Positions 26,469 to 34,157 of a stretch of 64,000 bases of DNA are shown in pieces. Below the pieces are notes generated by a model. That model saw only the letters and a program-made list of their open reading frames with translations, had not been told where the DNA came from and ran no database searches. Location of the stretch: positions 62,001 to 126,000 of the IMG/VR virus record IMGVR_UViG_3300046804_003518; one strand, given 5' to 3'. Within the stretch, counting starts at the first letter, position 1, and every line of letters starts with the position of its first letter. This DNA comes from a virus. The position numbers and the translations under genes are program-made.

Positions 26469-26930
26469 ATGAAGAAAATTAAGTATACAAAAAAGCAATT
26501 TGATAATGACATTGAAGTTCTTGTCAAGAAAATCAAGAAGTCAAAAATAAACTTTAGTTACATTGTGGCACTATCAAGGGGCGGATTGATCCCTGGTGTT
26601 GTACTATCCCACAAGCTAAATTTAAAGTTAGTTCCAATTAATTGGTCCCTAAGAGACCATGGAGAAAAGGAATCCAATCTTTGGATTCCAGAAGATATTG
26701 GTAATGGTAACAATGTCCTCGTTGTCGATGATATAATTGATAGCGGTGAGGCTATTAAGACGTTGCTAGAAGATTGGAATTTATCAGCATGTGATAAGCT
26801 CGATTATAGTAGAGTGTTTGTCGCCTCCTTGATTTATAACAAGGATCAGAGTATAGTGCCTGAGTTTTATGGCACAAAAATTTCAAGAAAGAAGACTCCA
26901 GAATGGTTTGAGTTCTGGTGGGAGGTTTAA
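26469..26930 (+). CDS. Xanthine-guanine phosphoribosyltransferase (Gpt)-like
   Basis: 153 residues, almost the length of E. coli Gpt (152). IVALSRGGLIPGVVLSHKL (about 32-50) matches Gpt IIAVSRGGLVPGALLAREL, and the PRPP loop is VLVVDDIIDSGEAI (about 83-96). The C-terminal TPEWFEFWWEV recalls the base-binding W-rich tail of Gpt. It should attach a purine-type base to PRPP. Lying between queE and queD, it might salvage guanine or act on a 7-deazaguanine base. It abuts queD without a gap. Confidence 0.8.
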   Translation: MKKIKYTKKQFDNDIEVLVKKIKKSKINFSYIVALSRGGLIPGVVLSHKLNLKLVPINWSLRDHGEKESNLWIPEDIGNGNNVLVVDDIIDSGEAIKTLLEDWNLSACDKLDYSRVFVASLIYNKDQSIVPEFYGTKISRKKTPEWFEFWWEV

Positions 26931-27395
26931 ATGGTAAGTAATTTTTATTCGACGAAAAGGATTGGACCAATCTCCACTGGTCATCGTCAATGGAGAGACA
27001 ATGGCCATTGTAGATGGGCCCATGGTTATGGCCGATATGTTAAGCTGACATTTGGATGCAGCACATTAGATGATAAAATGTGGTGTATGGATTTTGGTGA
27101 TCTTCGTTGGGTTAAGAAGTGGCTAGAAGAGCAGTGGGACCATAGAATGCTTATTGCCTCTGATGATCCTCTACTTCCTGAGTGGGAAAGAATGCATGCG
27201 CTTGATGGTATTAACATTAACGTAATGGATGTTACAAAGGGTCATGGTCCTGGTATTGAGGGTTCATGTAAGTTTGTATTTGATAACATAAATCCTAAAG
27301 TTCAAGAGTTGACTGAAGGCCGTGTTTGGGTGGATACTATCGAGATCTTCGAACACGAATTCAATTCAGCTATCTACATTAACCCTGAGGTGTAA
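26931..27395 (+). CDS. queD: 6-carboxytetrahydropterin synthase QueD-like
   Basis: T-fold enzyme converting dihydroneopterin triphosphate to 6-carboxytetrahydropterin; 154 residues. STGHRQW (about 17) supplies the first zinc His, and GHCRWAHGYGRYVKL (about 26-40) contains the catalytic Cys and the second His. The usual HGH zinc pair reads HGY here, so the third ligand differs or is replaced. C-terminal DTIEIFEHEFNSA matches the QueD substrate-binding Glu region. It is flanked by gpt-like and folE2 genes with 0 and 2 base gaps. Confidence 0.85.
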   Translation: MVSNFYSTKRIGPISTGHRQWRDNGHCRWAHGYGRYVKLTFGCSTLDDKMWCMDFGDLRWVKKWLEEQWDHRMLIASDDPLLPEWERMHALDGININVMDVTKGHGPGIEGSCKFVFDNINPKVQELTEGRVWVDTIEIFEHEFNSAIYINPEV

Positions 27396-27397
27396 AA

Positions 27398-28345
27398 ATG
27401 GGTATTGATTACTCCAGCAAGATGCCAGATCTTGTATTTAATTATGATGACAAGTTTTATTGTGAGGAGTTACCTGACCCTCAAGTTAATCCAGTTCTAC
27501 CTGGCGCAAGAGTTCCTCTCCGTAAGGTAGGTATTGCTCCAGTTGACCTTCCTATCATGGTCAAGCGCCGTGATGGTAACACACAGCAGTTGCAGGCAGA
27601 AGCCAGCCTTTATTGCTCTTTGGATGACCCTAATGCTAAGGGATTGAATCTTTCGAGACTCTATCTCATCATGCATAATAAGATCAAAGACCACCTTTCG
27701 ATCGATGGCATCCAAGGAGCATTAAAGGAGCTTGCTGAGAAGCAAAATAGTAAGAATGCCTATTGTAAGCTTCGCTTCAAGTATCCTTGGACACAAGAGG
27801 CTCTTCGTTCTCGTAGAGACGAAAATCCAGAAGAAAAGCTTCGTGGTCATATTGCCTATAAGGTTGAACTAGAAGGTCAGTATCGTAGTGGAGAGTATAA
27901 GTTCTTCATTACTATTGATTATGTCTATAGTTCAACTTGTCCGTGTTCGTTTGAGTTGGCCTATGATGCACGCACTCATAGGCAAGCTGCTGCTAATGCT
28001 CATAGCCAGAGATCTATTCTAAAGGTCAAGGTTGAGTTTGACCCAAGTAAGATCATTTGGTTTGAGGACATTGTAGAACTTTGCAGAAAGCATATTCCAA
28101 CCGAAGTTCAGATTGTTGTTAAGAGACGAGATGAACAAGCGTTTGCCGAACTAAATGGTGCCAACCTGTTGTTCTCTGAAGACGTTTGCCGTATCATGTA
28201 CGCTGCGTTGGACGAATGGTATGACAAGGGTCGTATTAAGGACTTCTCTCTAGCTGTATCGCATGAAGAGAGTTTACATCCTTGGAATGCTATTGCGGTC
28301 ACTTCTAAGTTCAATCCTAGTGAGGTTCCTGGATGTCTGGTCTAA
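27398..28345 (+). CDS. folE2: GTP cyclohydrolase IB (FolE2)-like
   Basis: Converts GTP to dihydroneopterin triphosphate, the entry step of 7-deazaguanine and folate synthesis. 315 residues, close to bacterial FolE2. Diagnostic segments: ARVPLRKVGIAPVDLPI at about 37, the metal Cys region SSTCPCSFELAY (about 178), and NAHSQRS (about 200). Use of the IB enzyme, which in bacteria is often induced under zinc limitation because it accepts other metals, is notable. The 3' end overlaps the GIY-YIG gene by 13 bases. Confidence 0.9.
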   Translation: MGIDYSSKMPDLVFNYDDKFYCEELPDPQVNPVLPGARVPLRKVGIAPVDLPIMVKRRDGNTQQLQAEASLYCSLDDPNAKGLNLSRLYLIMHNKIKDHLSIDGIQGALKELAEKQNSKNAYCKLRFKYPWTQEALRSRRDENPEEKLRGHIAYKVELEGQYRSGEYKFFITIDYVYSSTCPCSFELAYDARTHRQAAANAHSQRSILKVKVEFDPSKIIWFEDIVELCRKHIPTEVQIVVKRRDEQAFAELNGANLLFSEDVCRIMYAALDEWYDKGRIKDFSLAVSHEESLHPWNAIAVTSKFNPSEVPGCLV

Positions 28346-28725
28346 AAGATCCGTACGATTATCGCTTCCGTGGCGTTTATGGTGTCTACAATGATGCTGG
28401 AGAACTAATGTATGTTGGTTCAACATCTCTAGGTCTAAAGGTTTTGGAAGAGAACCATAGGAAGGCTAGAGAGAAGGGTTATGACATGACTAAATTTAGG
28501 ACTCTTCTTGAACTTGAAGAAAATAAGTCATGGAATTTTGTATGGTTAATTAAGCCATACAACTGCCAGCAACCACATATTGAGTTTGCCGAACAAACTC
28601 TCATTGAAGCAATGAATCCAAAGCACAATGTTGACAAGACACCATACAAGTCATCAATCTGCTACGACAGATATGCTGATGTTTTACAAGTGTATGGTGA
28701 AGAGTTGGAGTACTTAAATGATTAA
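28333..28725 (+). CDS. GIY-YIG endonuclease-domain protein
   Basis: 130 residues. The GIY-YIG core is visible as GVYGVYND (about 14), LMYVGSTSLG (about 25-34) and the catalytic Glu region HIEFAEQTLIEAMNPKHNVD (about 84-103). The usual Arg after YIG is not in the standard place (SLGLKVLEENHRKAREKG). It has no extra DNA-binding domain, so it could be a small homing nuclease or a host-DNA nuclease. It overlaps both neighbours (13 and 8 bases). Confidence 0.75.
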   Translation: MSGLKDPYDYRFRGVYGVYNDAGELMYVGSTSLGLKVLEENHRKAREKGYDMTKFRTLLELEENKSWNFVWLIKPYNCQQPHIEFAEQTLIEAMNPKHNVDKTPYKSSICYDRYADVLQVYGEELEYLND

Positions 28726-29107
28726 GAAAAAGATTTGGGTCACGTTCCAGAAGGAAGGCATCCATTGCTATCCTGCTGCTGCAACAGATGAGAAGCTAAA
28801 GGATGTTGCATTCCTAGCCAATCCCCATAGACATATGTTCCACTTTAAGGTATATCTTGAAGTGTTCCATGATGATAGAGATGTTGAGTTTATCTTGTTG
28901 AAGCGAGAGCTCGAAGGTCTATATGGAAATGGAACATTGAAGCTTGACTTTATGTCTTGTGAGATGATTGCAGATGAACTTCTTGCATATCTAAAGAACC
29001 AATACCCAGGTCGTGATGCAACCATTATTGTGAGTGAAGATAATGAGAATGGTTGTGAGCTTGTTTATGAGCGATACATTCCTGTTCAATCAATGAAGGA
29101 TGAATAA
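28718..29107 (+). CDS. QueD-like (T-fold) paralog
   Basis: 129 residues. HRHMFHFKVYLEV (about 38) parallels the HGH-strand of QueD, LKREL parallels the following helix, MSCEMIADELLAYLKNQ (about 86) parallels the PT-E-N helix, and IIVSEDNENGCELVYER (about 107) parallels the V-E-T substrate strand. The catalytic Cys of QueD is not obvious, so the chemistry may differ. Its place directly after folE2-GIY-YIG suggests a role in the deazaguanine pathway, perhaps in modifying the product. The homology call is by pattern and moderate. Confidence 0.55.
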   Translation: MIKKKIWVTFQKEGIHCYPAAATDEKLKDVAFLANPHRHMFHFKVYLEVFHDDRDVEFILLKRELEGLYGNGTLKLDFMSCEMIADELLAYLKNQYPGRDATIIVSEDNENGCELVYERYIPVQSMKDE

Positions 29108-29590
29108 TTAAACTAACAGCTTATTTCCTTTTTGAAGATTCTCTTGTGAAGTAAGTATTTGGAGGTTCCATGGCACGTGAAGTCCGCATACATCAGGATG
29201 ACGAAGGGGTATAATGTGATCAACGTGATGGTCTTTAGGACAAGAATTGTATATAGCGCGGATGTCCTCCTTAAAGAATTGGCTAATTGGTTGTCGAGCT
29301 GCCTTCCTTCGCATAGAAGAGTCGTAATTATTCCATTTACGGCCAGCTTCAGATGCTCGCCATTTCTTCCCCGACTCTCTAAATGTTTCTTTGAGATTAT
29401 CGTATGAATAATAGTCACCGTATTTTGTTCGCTGTAAGTGCGAGTGGTCTTTTGACCACTCTATGTAGGACTTCTTATGTTTTTCATAATTACGTTTCCA
29501 ATAGTCTGGGTCAGACTTCTTTTTCTTCAAGCGCCATTCTTTAAGATATGCTAAACGCTTTTCACGTTCTTCCAATGTTTCTTTTTTCAT
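29108..29590 (-). CDS. HNH endonuclease, probable homing/mobile gene
   Basis: 160 residues on the minus strand, the only convincing minus-strand gene of the window. HNH motif: CPKDHHVDHIIPLRHP (about 117-132) followed by GLHVPWNLQILTSQENLQKG with the second His and Asn. The N-terminal half is highly basic (WRLKKKKSDPDYWKRNYEKH) and should bind DNA. Orientation, compact size and insertion between the que genes and the DpdA-like gene are typical of a free-standing homing endonuclease. The stop abuts the stop of the preceding gene. Confidence 0.85.
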   Translation of the reverse strand: MKKETLEEREKRLAYLKEWRLKKKKSDPDYWKRNYEKHKKSYIEWSKDHSHLQRTKYGDYYSYDNLKETFRESGKKWRASEAGRKWNNYDSSMRRKAARQPISQFFKEDIRAIYNSCPKDHHVDHIIPLRHPDVCGLHVPWNLQILTSQENLQKGNKLLV

Positions 29591-29591
29591 G

Positions 29592-29620
29592 TTGAATCAA
29601 CAGATGATTTGTGATATAAT
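29592..29620 (+). promoter_or_regulatory. Sigma70-type promoter before the dpdA-like gene
   Basis: TTGAAT (29592-29597), 17-base spacer, perfect TATAAT (29615-29620). It lies in the 75-base gap after the start of the divergent HNH gene, giving the dpdA-like group its own transcript. Confidence 0.82.
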
Positions 29621-29665
29621 TATTTATGAAATCATGTATTTTGCCACATTTGTAGGAGACAAGTA

Positions 29666-30520
29666 ATGGTAAATTTTGCTCATATAGCCCCCATAGACTT
29701 CCTTGGATTAGTCAAGGATAGACCAGCCCACTTAACACTTGCTCATCTTGTTGATACAAGTAATGAGTATACAGAGTTTTATAGAGCTCAAAACAACAGT
29801 CTCAACATTATGGACAATAGTGCATTTGAGATGTATAAGCAAGGTAAGCCAATGCTAACTCCAATGAAGGTATTGGAGATGGCAACCATCATCAAGGCTG
29901 ACTATGTTGTGATGTCTGACTATCCAGGAGAGCATTCTTCTAAAACTATCCAAGCTGCTATCGATCTTGCCCCATTGTTTAAAGGTCAGGGGTTTGGTAC
30001 ATTCTTTGTACCTCAATCTAAGATTGGTGATATTGAGGACTTAATTAGTGCCTTTGATTGGGCATCAACATCTAAGCATGTTGACTACATTGGTGTATCC
30101 ATTCTTGGTGTACCCAATGCATATAGTGTAGAGAAGGGTAATAAGCTTCAGCGCTTTGTTGCTCGCTTTATGTTCATGCAAGAGTTATATGACCGTGGCA
30201 TTCTTCAGCGTATTCGAAGAAACAAAAAGAAGATCCACTTCTTAGGTATGGTTGATGGTCCAAATGAAATTAAGTTGATGGAACCATATAGAGACTATAT
30301 CGACACATGGGACAGTAGTGCTGGTGTATGGCTAGGATTGAATGGTGGAACATTTGATGGTAGTCCAACTGGTATCATTGATGGTAAGTTTGAACTAGAA
30401 GTAGACTTCGATCTCAAACAATCTCAAGTCTCCATTGACAATTACAAGCTAGCCAAGTATAATATGGACTACATTGATAGCATTGTAACCAAATATTTAA
30501 ATGATGATGCAGGATATTAA
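29666..30520 (+). CDS. dpdA: DpdA-like DNA 7-deazaguanine transglycosylase
   Basis: 284 residues of the tRNA-guanine transglycosylase-like (TIM barrel) superfamily, of the phage DpdA type that swaps guanine in DNA for a 7-deazaguanine base. Visible: HLTLAHLVDTS (about 22), the acidic LNIMDNSAFE motif (about 46-55), the YVVMSDYPGE motif with candidate nucleophile Asp (about 80-88), YIGVSILGV (about 141), and IHFLGMVDGPNEIKL plus DTWDSSAG (about 190-217). No zinc-binding C-terminus like that of bacterial TGT is seen. The upstream queE, queD and folE2 genes supply the precursor. GTAGGAGAC is the ribosome site. Confidence 0.72.
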   Translation: MVNFAHIAPIDFLGLVKDRPAHLTLAHLVDTSNEYTEFYRAQNNSLNIMDNSAFEMYKQGKPMLTPMKVLEMATIIKADYVVMSDYPGEHSSKTIQAAIDLAPLFKGQGFGTFFVPQSKIGDIEDLISAFDWASTSKHVDYIGVSILGVPNAYSVEKGNKLQRFVARFMFMQELYDRGILQRIRRNKKKIHFLGMVDGPNEIKLMEPYRDYIDTWDSSAGVWLGLNGGTFDGSPTGIIDGKFELEVDFDLKQSQVSIDNYKLAKYNMDYIDSIVTKYLNDDAGY

Positions 30521-30521
30521 T

Positions 30522-30806
30522 ATGGCAGAAGTGAAGTATAGATTTAGAGAAGATAAGGTCTTGATTGAGGCCTTAAAGTATATTAACGGAACCTATCAGC
30601 AGCATTATGTTGGTAAGGAGGAAGTCCAGACGATTGATGTTTGGAATTCATTAGGTAGTGTTGATACTACTGCAAGAGATACTGCTATTAAGTATCTAAT
30701 GAGATATGGTAAGAAGGATGGATACAATAAGAAGGATTTGCTCAAGGCTATCCATTACATTGTTCTTCTTTACCACTTTACCCAAGCAGAGGAGCCAAAA
30801 GAATGA
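30522..30806 (+). CDS. DUF3310-like small protein
   Basis: 94 residues from ATG 30522, two bases after the dpdA-like stop. The segment HYVGKEEVQTIDVWNSL, then AIKYLMRYGKKDGYNKKDLL and KAIHYIVLL, matches the DUF3310 pattern (HY...I..........KY..R.GKK.....DL.KA..Y). DUF3310 proteins are common in phages, sometimes fused to nucleotide kinases; the role is unknown, possibly nucleotide metabolism. It overlaps the dCTP deaminase gene by four bases. Confidence 0.7.
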   Translation: MAEVKYRFREDKVLIEALKYINGTYQQHYVGKEEVQTIDVWNSLGSVDTTARDTAIKYLMRYGKKDGYNKKDLLKAIHYIVLLYHFTQAEEPKE

Positions 30807-31297
30807 TGATTCATATTATGGGTGAGCATGATTCTAAGCTCACAAATGTCCAACCAGGTGATGTTCAACCTAATGCTGTTGACCTAAGGCTTGGTAAAGT
30901 TTTTAGAATTCTCCCCAATGTGTGTACTCTATCTGAAAAACAGAAGGGCCACAGAGGTTCTGTCGAGCTACAACCAGACGATCAAGGATTCTGGCATCTT
31001 GAGCCAGGTACGTATGAAGTCGTGATGGAGAACATTATCGAAGTGGGTCAGGGTGAAGCTGGATGGGTTATTACTCGTTCAACTCTAAACCGTAACGGTA
31101 TCTTCCTAACTTCTGGTCTATATGATTCTGGCTATCATGGCGTAATGGCTGGCGCAATGCATGTACATTGTGGACCATTTAGTATCCAAAAAGGAACTAG
31201 AGTAGGCCAATTTTTATTATTCAAGGCTGAGAGCTTACATAAATATGATGGTAGTTATGGCTTGAATAAAGAGCATGATAAAAAGTATGGTGTATGA
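30803..31297 (+). CDS. dcd: dCTP deaminase-like (dUTPase superfamily)
   Basis: 164 residues. Motifs of the Dcd/dUTPase fold: QPNAVDLRLGKVF (about 23), TRSTLNRNGIFLTSGL with the catalytic region (about 91), YDSGYHG (about 108), GTRVGQFLLF (about 133) and the C-terminal YDGSYGLN. It would convert dCTP to dUTP, feeding dTMP synthesis by the phage ThyX (55892). It overlaps the deformylase gene and is coupled upstream by an ATGA overlap. Confidence 0.85.
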   Translation: MMIHIMGEHDSKLTNVQPGDVQPNAVDLRLGKVFRILPNVCTLSEKQKGHRGSVELQPDDQGFWHLEPGTYEVVMENIIEVGQGEAGWVITRSTLNRNGIFLTSGLYDSGYHGVMAGAMHVHCGPFSIQKGTRVGQFLLFKAESLHKYDGSYGLNKEHDKKYGV

Positions 31298-31796
31298 TTT
31301 GATTGACCACAAGAGTGCAATCTTAGAGCAGGAGTTGCCTCTTTTTGATTTTGAAAATCCTCCTGTCGATCCAATGGAGCTTGCCAAGAATCTTCTTGAG
31401 ACAATGCGTCACCACAAGGGGATCGGGCTATCAGCTAATCAAGTAGGACTTCCATATAGAGTGTTCATTATGGAAGGTGAACCTGCATTTGCGTGTTTTA
31501 ACCCAAAGATTGTTGATGTTTCAGAGGAAGTTGTTTCTCTCGTAGAAGGATGTTTATCATACCCAGGTGTTGCTGTTCCTGTGAAGAGACCAGCTCACAT
31601 TCGTGTTCGCTTTTCAGCACCAGATGGTAATACAATGACGAGAAAGTTTACTGGCATGACAGCTAGAATATTCTTACATGAGTATGACCATCTCCAGGGA
31701 ACAAATTTTCTTCAGAAGATGCACCCTGTACATAAAGAAAAAGCTTTAAGACAGCTAAAGAAATATACACGTTATTTGAAAAACCAACAGAGGTAA
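31275..31796 (+). CDS. def: Peptide deformylase
   Basis: 173 residues from ATG 31275 (ATG 31287 is an alternative). All three motifs are intact: GIGLSANQVG (about 51), EGCLSYPGV (about 92) with the metal Cys, and HEYDHLQGT (about 135) with the metal His pair and catalytic Glu. It removes N-formyl groups from new proteins; phage deformylases in cyanophages favour photosystem D1, but no such substrate is seen here. It starts inside the dCTP deaminase gene. Confidence 0.95.
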   Translation: MIKSMVYDLIDHKSAILEQELPLFDFENPPVDPMELAKNLLETMRHHKGIGLSANQVGLPYRVFIMEGEPAFACFNPKIVDVSEEVVSLVEGCLSYPGVAVPVKRPAHIRVRFSAPDGNTMTRKFTGMTARIFLHEYDHLQGTNFLQKMHPVHKEKALRQLKKYTRYLKNQQR

Positions 31797-31801
31797 TTGT
31801 A

Positions 31802-32107
31802 ATGAATATTAAAATTGTTAAGTTAGTAAACGGTGACGAGATCATTTGCGATCTTGAAGAGACCAAGACAAAGTTGAAGTTGAAGAAGCCTTTGCTTCTC
31901 GCCTTCCAGGAAAACCGCTTGGTATTTGTTCCATTCATGCAGTATACAACTGCAATGGAAGGATTTGAACTTCTACCAACAAGCGTATTGTTTGTAACTG
32001 ATCCAGTTGATTCTCTAATCAATGACTATCAGATGGCCACAAGCCAGATCTTAACTCCACCACAGGCTGCGGGTGGCAAGAAGAGTCTCCTTCGCGCAGT
32101 GGAGTAA
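31802..32107 (+). CDS. Conserved Sm-like small protein
   Basis: 101 residues beginning IKIVKLVNGDEIICDLEE, then KLKLKKPLLLAFQENRLVFV and FMQYTTAMEGFELLPTSVLF. This strand pattern resembles an Sm-like barrel and is found in many marine T4-like phages, usually annotated as hypothetical. It may be related to the 19936 protein. Close packing (5 and 6 bases to neighbours) indicates one operon. A role in RNA binding is only a guess. Confidence 0.65.
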   Translation: MNIKIVKLVNGDEIICDLEETKTKLKLKKPLLLAFQENRLVFVPFMQYTTAMEGFELLPTSVLFVTDPVDSLINDYQMATSQILTPPQAAGGKKSLLRAVE

Positions 32108-32113
32108 TATCTA

Positions 32114-33076
32114 ATGGAAATTAAAATTGAAATCGAGGAGCTACGAAAGAGATCCCTCTTTGTAGCAACTCCAATGTACGGTGGCCAGTGTCATGGTAAC
32201 TATACTCGCTCAATGTGCGACCTAACAGCACTTTGTGTAAAGTATGGTATCAATATGAAGGTCTACTACCTATTCAATGAGTCGCTAATCACCAGAGCAC
32301 GTAACTACTGTGCCGATGAGTTTATGAGAAGCGATTTCACCCATATGATGTTTATTGACTCCGATATCGGATTTGATCCAAACGATGTTATTACATTGTT
32401 GGCTCTTCAGTCCGATGAATCACCATATGACATCATTGGTGGTCCATATCCCAAGAAGTGCATCTCTTGGGAAAAGGTTAAGCAAGCTGTTGATAAGGGT
32501 GTTGCTGATGAAAATCCAAACGCTCTTGATCAGTTTGTCGGTGACTATGTTTTCAATCCTGTTATCGCTAAGGAAGGCCCAACTCAGATTAAGTTGAGTG
32601 AGCCAGCTGAGGTACTAGAGATTGGTACTGGCTTCATGATGATTCGTAAAAACACATTCAGGAAGTTCCGGGAAACATTCCCATATCAGTCATATAAGCC
32701 AGACCATGTTCGTACAGAACACTTTGATGGTTCAAGAGAGATCTTTGCTTTCTTCGATACACCAATTGATGGCAAGAGAATGTACATGGGTGCTGAGCTA
32801 AAGGCATACTTGGAAGCTAATCCAAACGCAACACCTGATGATATTGTTAAGTTTGTTGATGATCCAAACAACACTGTATTAAGACAGTACTCGAAGAGAT
32901 ATCTCTCTGAAGACTACATGTTCTGTCAGTGGGTTCGTAACATGGGCTTGAAGGTTTGGTTGTGTCCTTGGATGCAGTTGAACCATACTGGTTCTTATAC
33001 GTTTGGTGGTAGCCTAGCTGCTCTAGCGTCTGTTGGTGCAGCGGCGACAGCCGACATTTCGAAAATTAAAAAGTAA
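32114..33076 (+). CDS. GT-A fold glycosyltransferase-like protein
   Basis: 320 residues. N-terminal SLFVATPMYGGQCHGNYTRS begins a Rossmann-like sugar-nucleotide domain, and HMMFIDSDIGFDP (about 76-88) contains the DxD-like metal motif. Later, VLEIGTGFMMIRKNTF (about 168) and EDYMFCQWVRNMGLKVWLCP (about 266) fit family 2-type transferases. The acceptor could be virion protein, DNA or surface glycan; nothing distinguishes these. The C-terminus is Ala-rich. It precedes dsbA in the same close-packed unit. Confidence 0.8.
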   Translation: MEIKIEIEELRKRSLFVATPMYGGQCHGNYTRSMCDLTALCVKYGINMKVYYLFNESLITRARNYCADEFMRSDFTHMMFIDSDIGFDPNDVITLLALQSDESPYDIIGGPYPKKCISWEKVKQAVDKGVADENPNALDQFVGDYVFNPVIAKEGPTQIKLSEPAEVLEIGTGFMMIRKNTFRKFRETFPYQSYKPDHVRTEHFDGSREIFAFFDTPIDGKRMYMGAELKAYLEANPNATPDDIVKFVDDPNNTVLRQYSKRYLSEDYMFCQWVRNMGLKVWLCPWMQLNHTGSYTFGGSLAALASVGAAATADISKIKK

Positions 33077-33093
33077 TTTGAGGTAATTATATT

Positions 33094-33369
33094 ATGGCAT
33101 TTGATAAGCAAAAGGTGAAGGCAGTCCTTGTTGAAGTTTCCAATTCAATGACACGCATTGATGCAGAAAAGGAATTCATTAAGGATGCAATTGATGCTGC
33201 ATCTAAGATCCATGAAATTCCTAAGAAGACCCTCAACAAGATGGCAAAGGTATTCCACAAGAATAACTATGCCCAAGAGTTATCTTCAATTGAAGAGTTT
33301 ACTACAATGTATGAGAACATTGTAGGTAATGTATCGATGGTAGAACACGAGCGTCGCCATCGGGAATAA
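33094..33369 (+). CDS. dsbA: DsbA-like dsDNA-binding protein
   Basis: 91 residues (T4 DsbA is 89). The pattern EKEFIKDAIDAASKIHEIPK, then TLNKMAKVFHKNNYAQEL and EFTTMYENIV parallels T4 DsbA (FIKEASDHKLKISGYNELIK, ALYHKDNRD, ELYDTVF). T4 DsbA binds dsDNA near late promoters. In marine relatives the gene lies close upstream of gp45, as here, but a sulfotransferase gene has been inserted between them. It overlaps that gene by one base. Confidence 0.8.
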   Translation: MAFDKQKVKAVLVEVSNSMTRIDAEKEFIKDAIDAASKIHEIPKKTLNKMAKVFHKNNYAQELSSIEEFTTMYENIVGNVSMVEHERRHRE

Positions 33370-34148
33370 TGAAGAATAACTTAGTTATCTATACTCCTAG
33401 AACTGGTAGTACATTCTTAACGGAAATATTAGCTGCTAGTACTGGAACTGTTAATCTAAACGAGTCTATTGTAGATAGTTGTGTTTCAGCTTTTAATAGA
33501 CAAGAAGTTTTTAGCAATCCGTACTATGCAGCCTACCGACCAAGTTTACAAGCATTAATTAATAAAGAATTTTCTGAGGGGGGTACCCGTAGCTTTAAAC
33601 CATATGCTGATGCTAAACAGCTTAGAATTAATTTGTTAAAGCAGACAAGTATGTGGACAGTAAAAGAAACATCATCACCCTTTCAAAATAATTTTGAATT
33701 TGTTAAGTACTGTTGTAATTCTGATGATGTAAATGTGTATATGGTTTACAGGAAGGATATTGTCTCACAATTCATTTCCTTTATACACATGGTCAACAAC
33801 AAATCAATATTCACCCAGAGTGATATTGGTAACTCAGAATTAAAGCCTGGTAACATTACAGATAGAACAATAGCAGCAAAGACTCCAGTGTTTGTTGATA
33901 TGTTAGTCTACTGGAGACTTCTTTATGAAATGTTTAAGGACAAGGTAACGCTAGTTAACTATGAAGATGTAATCAAGACGATGGACTTCTCATCTCTTGG
34001 AATTGATAAAGATGTTGTGGAAAAATACAATATGAGGGATAATCATATTGTTCCAACACCATACAAGTATGGTGATATGAATAGTCCTACTTGGCATGCA
34101 GCGATCAATACTATTGAAAGCGTCAAGTGGGTTACAAATACATTATGA
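33369..34148 (+). CDS. Sulfotransferase-like protein
   Basis: 259 residues. The PAPS 5'-phosphosulfate loop is visible as VIYTPRTGSTFLTEIL (about 5-20), and the 3'-phosphate-binding strand as VYMVYRKDIVSQFISF (about 122-137), followed by VTLVNYEDVI (about 194). The substrate is unknown; phage sulfotransferases may act on surface glycans or small molecules. Codon use is more A/T-ending than in the flanking dsbA and gp45 genes, compatible with recent insertion. It overlaps dsbA by one base. Confidence 0.75.
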   Translation: MKNNLVIYTPRTGSTFLTEILAASTGTVNLNESIVDSCVSAFNRQEVFSNPYYAAYRPSLQALINKEFSEGGTRSFKPYADAKQLRINLLKQTSMWTVKETSSPFQNNFEFVKYCCNSDDVNVYMVYRKDIVSQFISFIHMVNNKSIFTQSDIGNSELKPGNITDRTIAAKTPVFVDMLVYWRLLYEMFKDKVTLVNYEDVIKTMDFSSLGIDKDVVEKYNMRDNHIVPTPYKYGDMNSPTWHAAINTIESVKWVTNTL

Positions 34149-34157
34149 GGTTATATT

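Noticed and set aside
34114-34138. Possible sigma70 promoter before gp45 (TTGAAA with TACAAA)
   Set aside because: The spacing is only about 13 bases and the -10 is poor.
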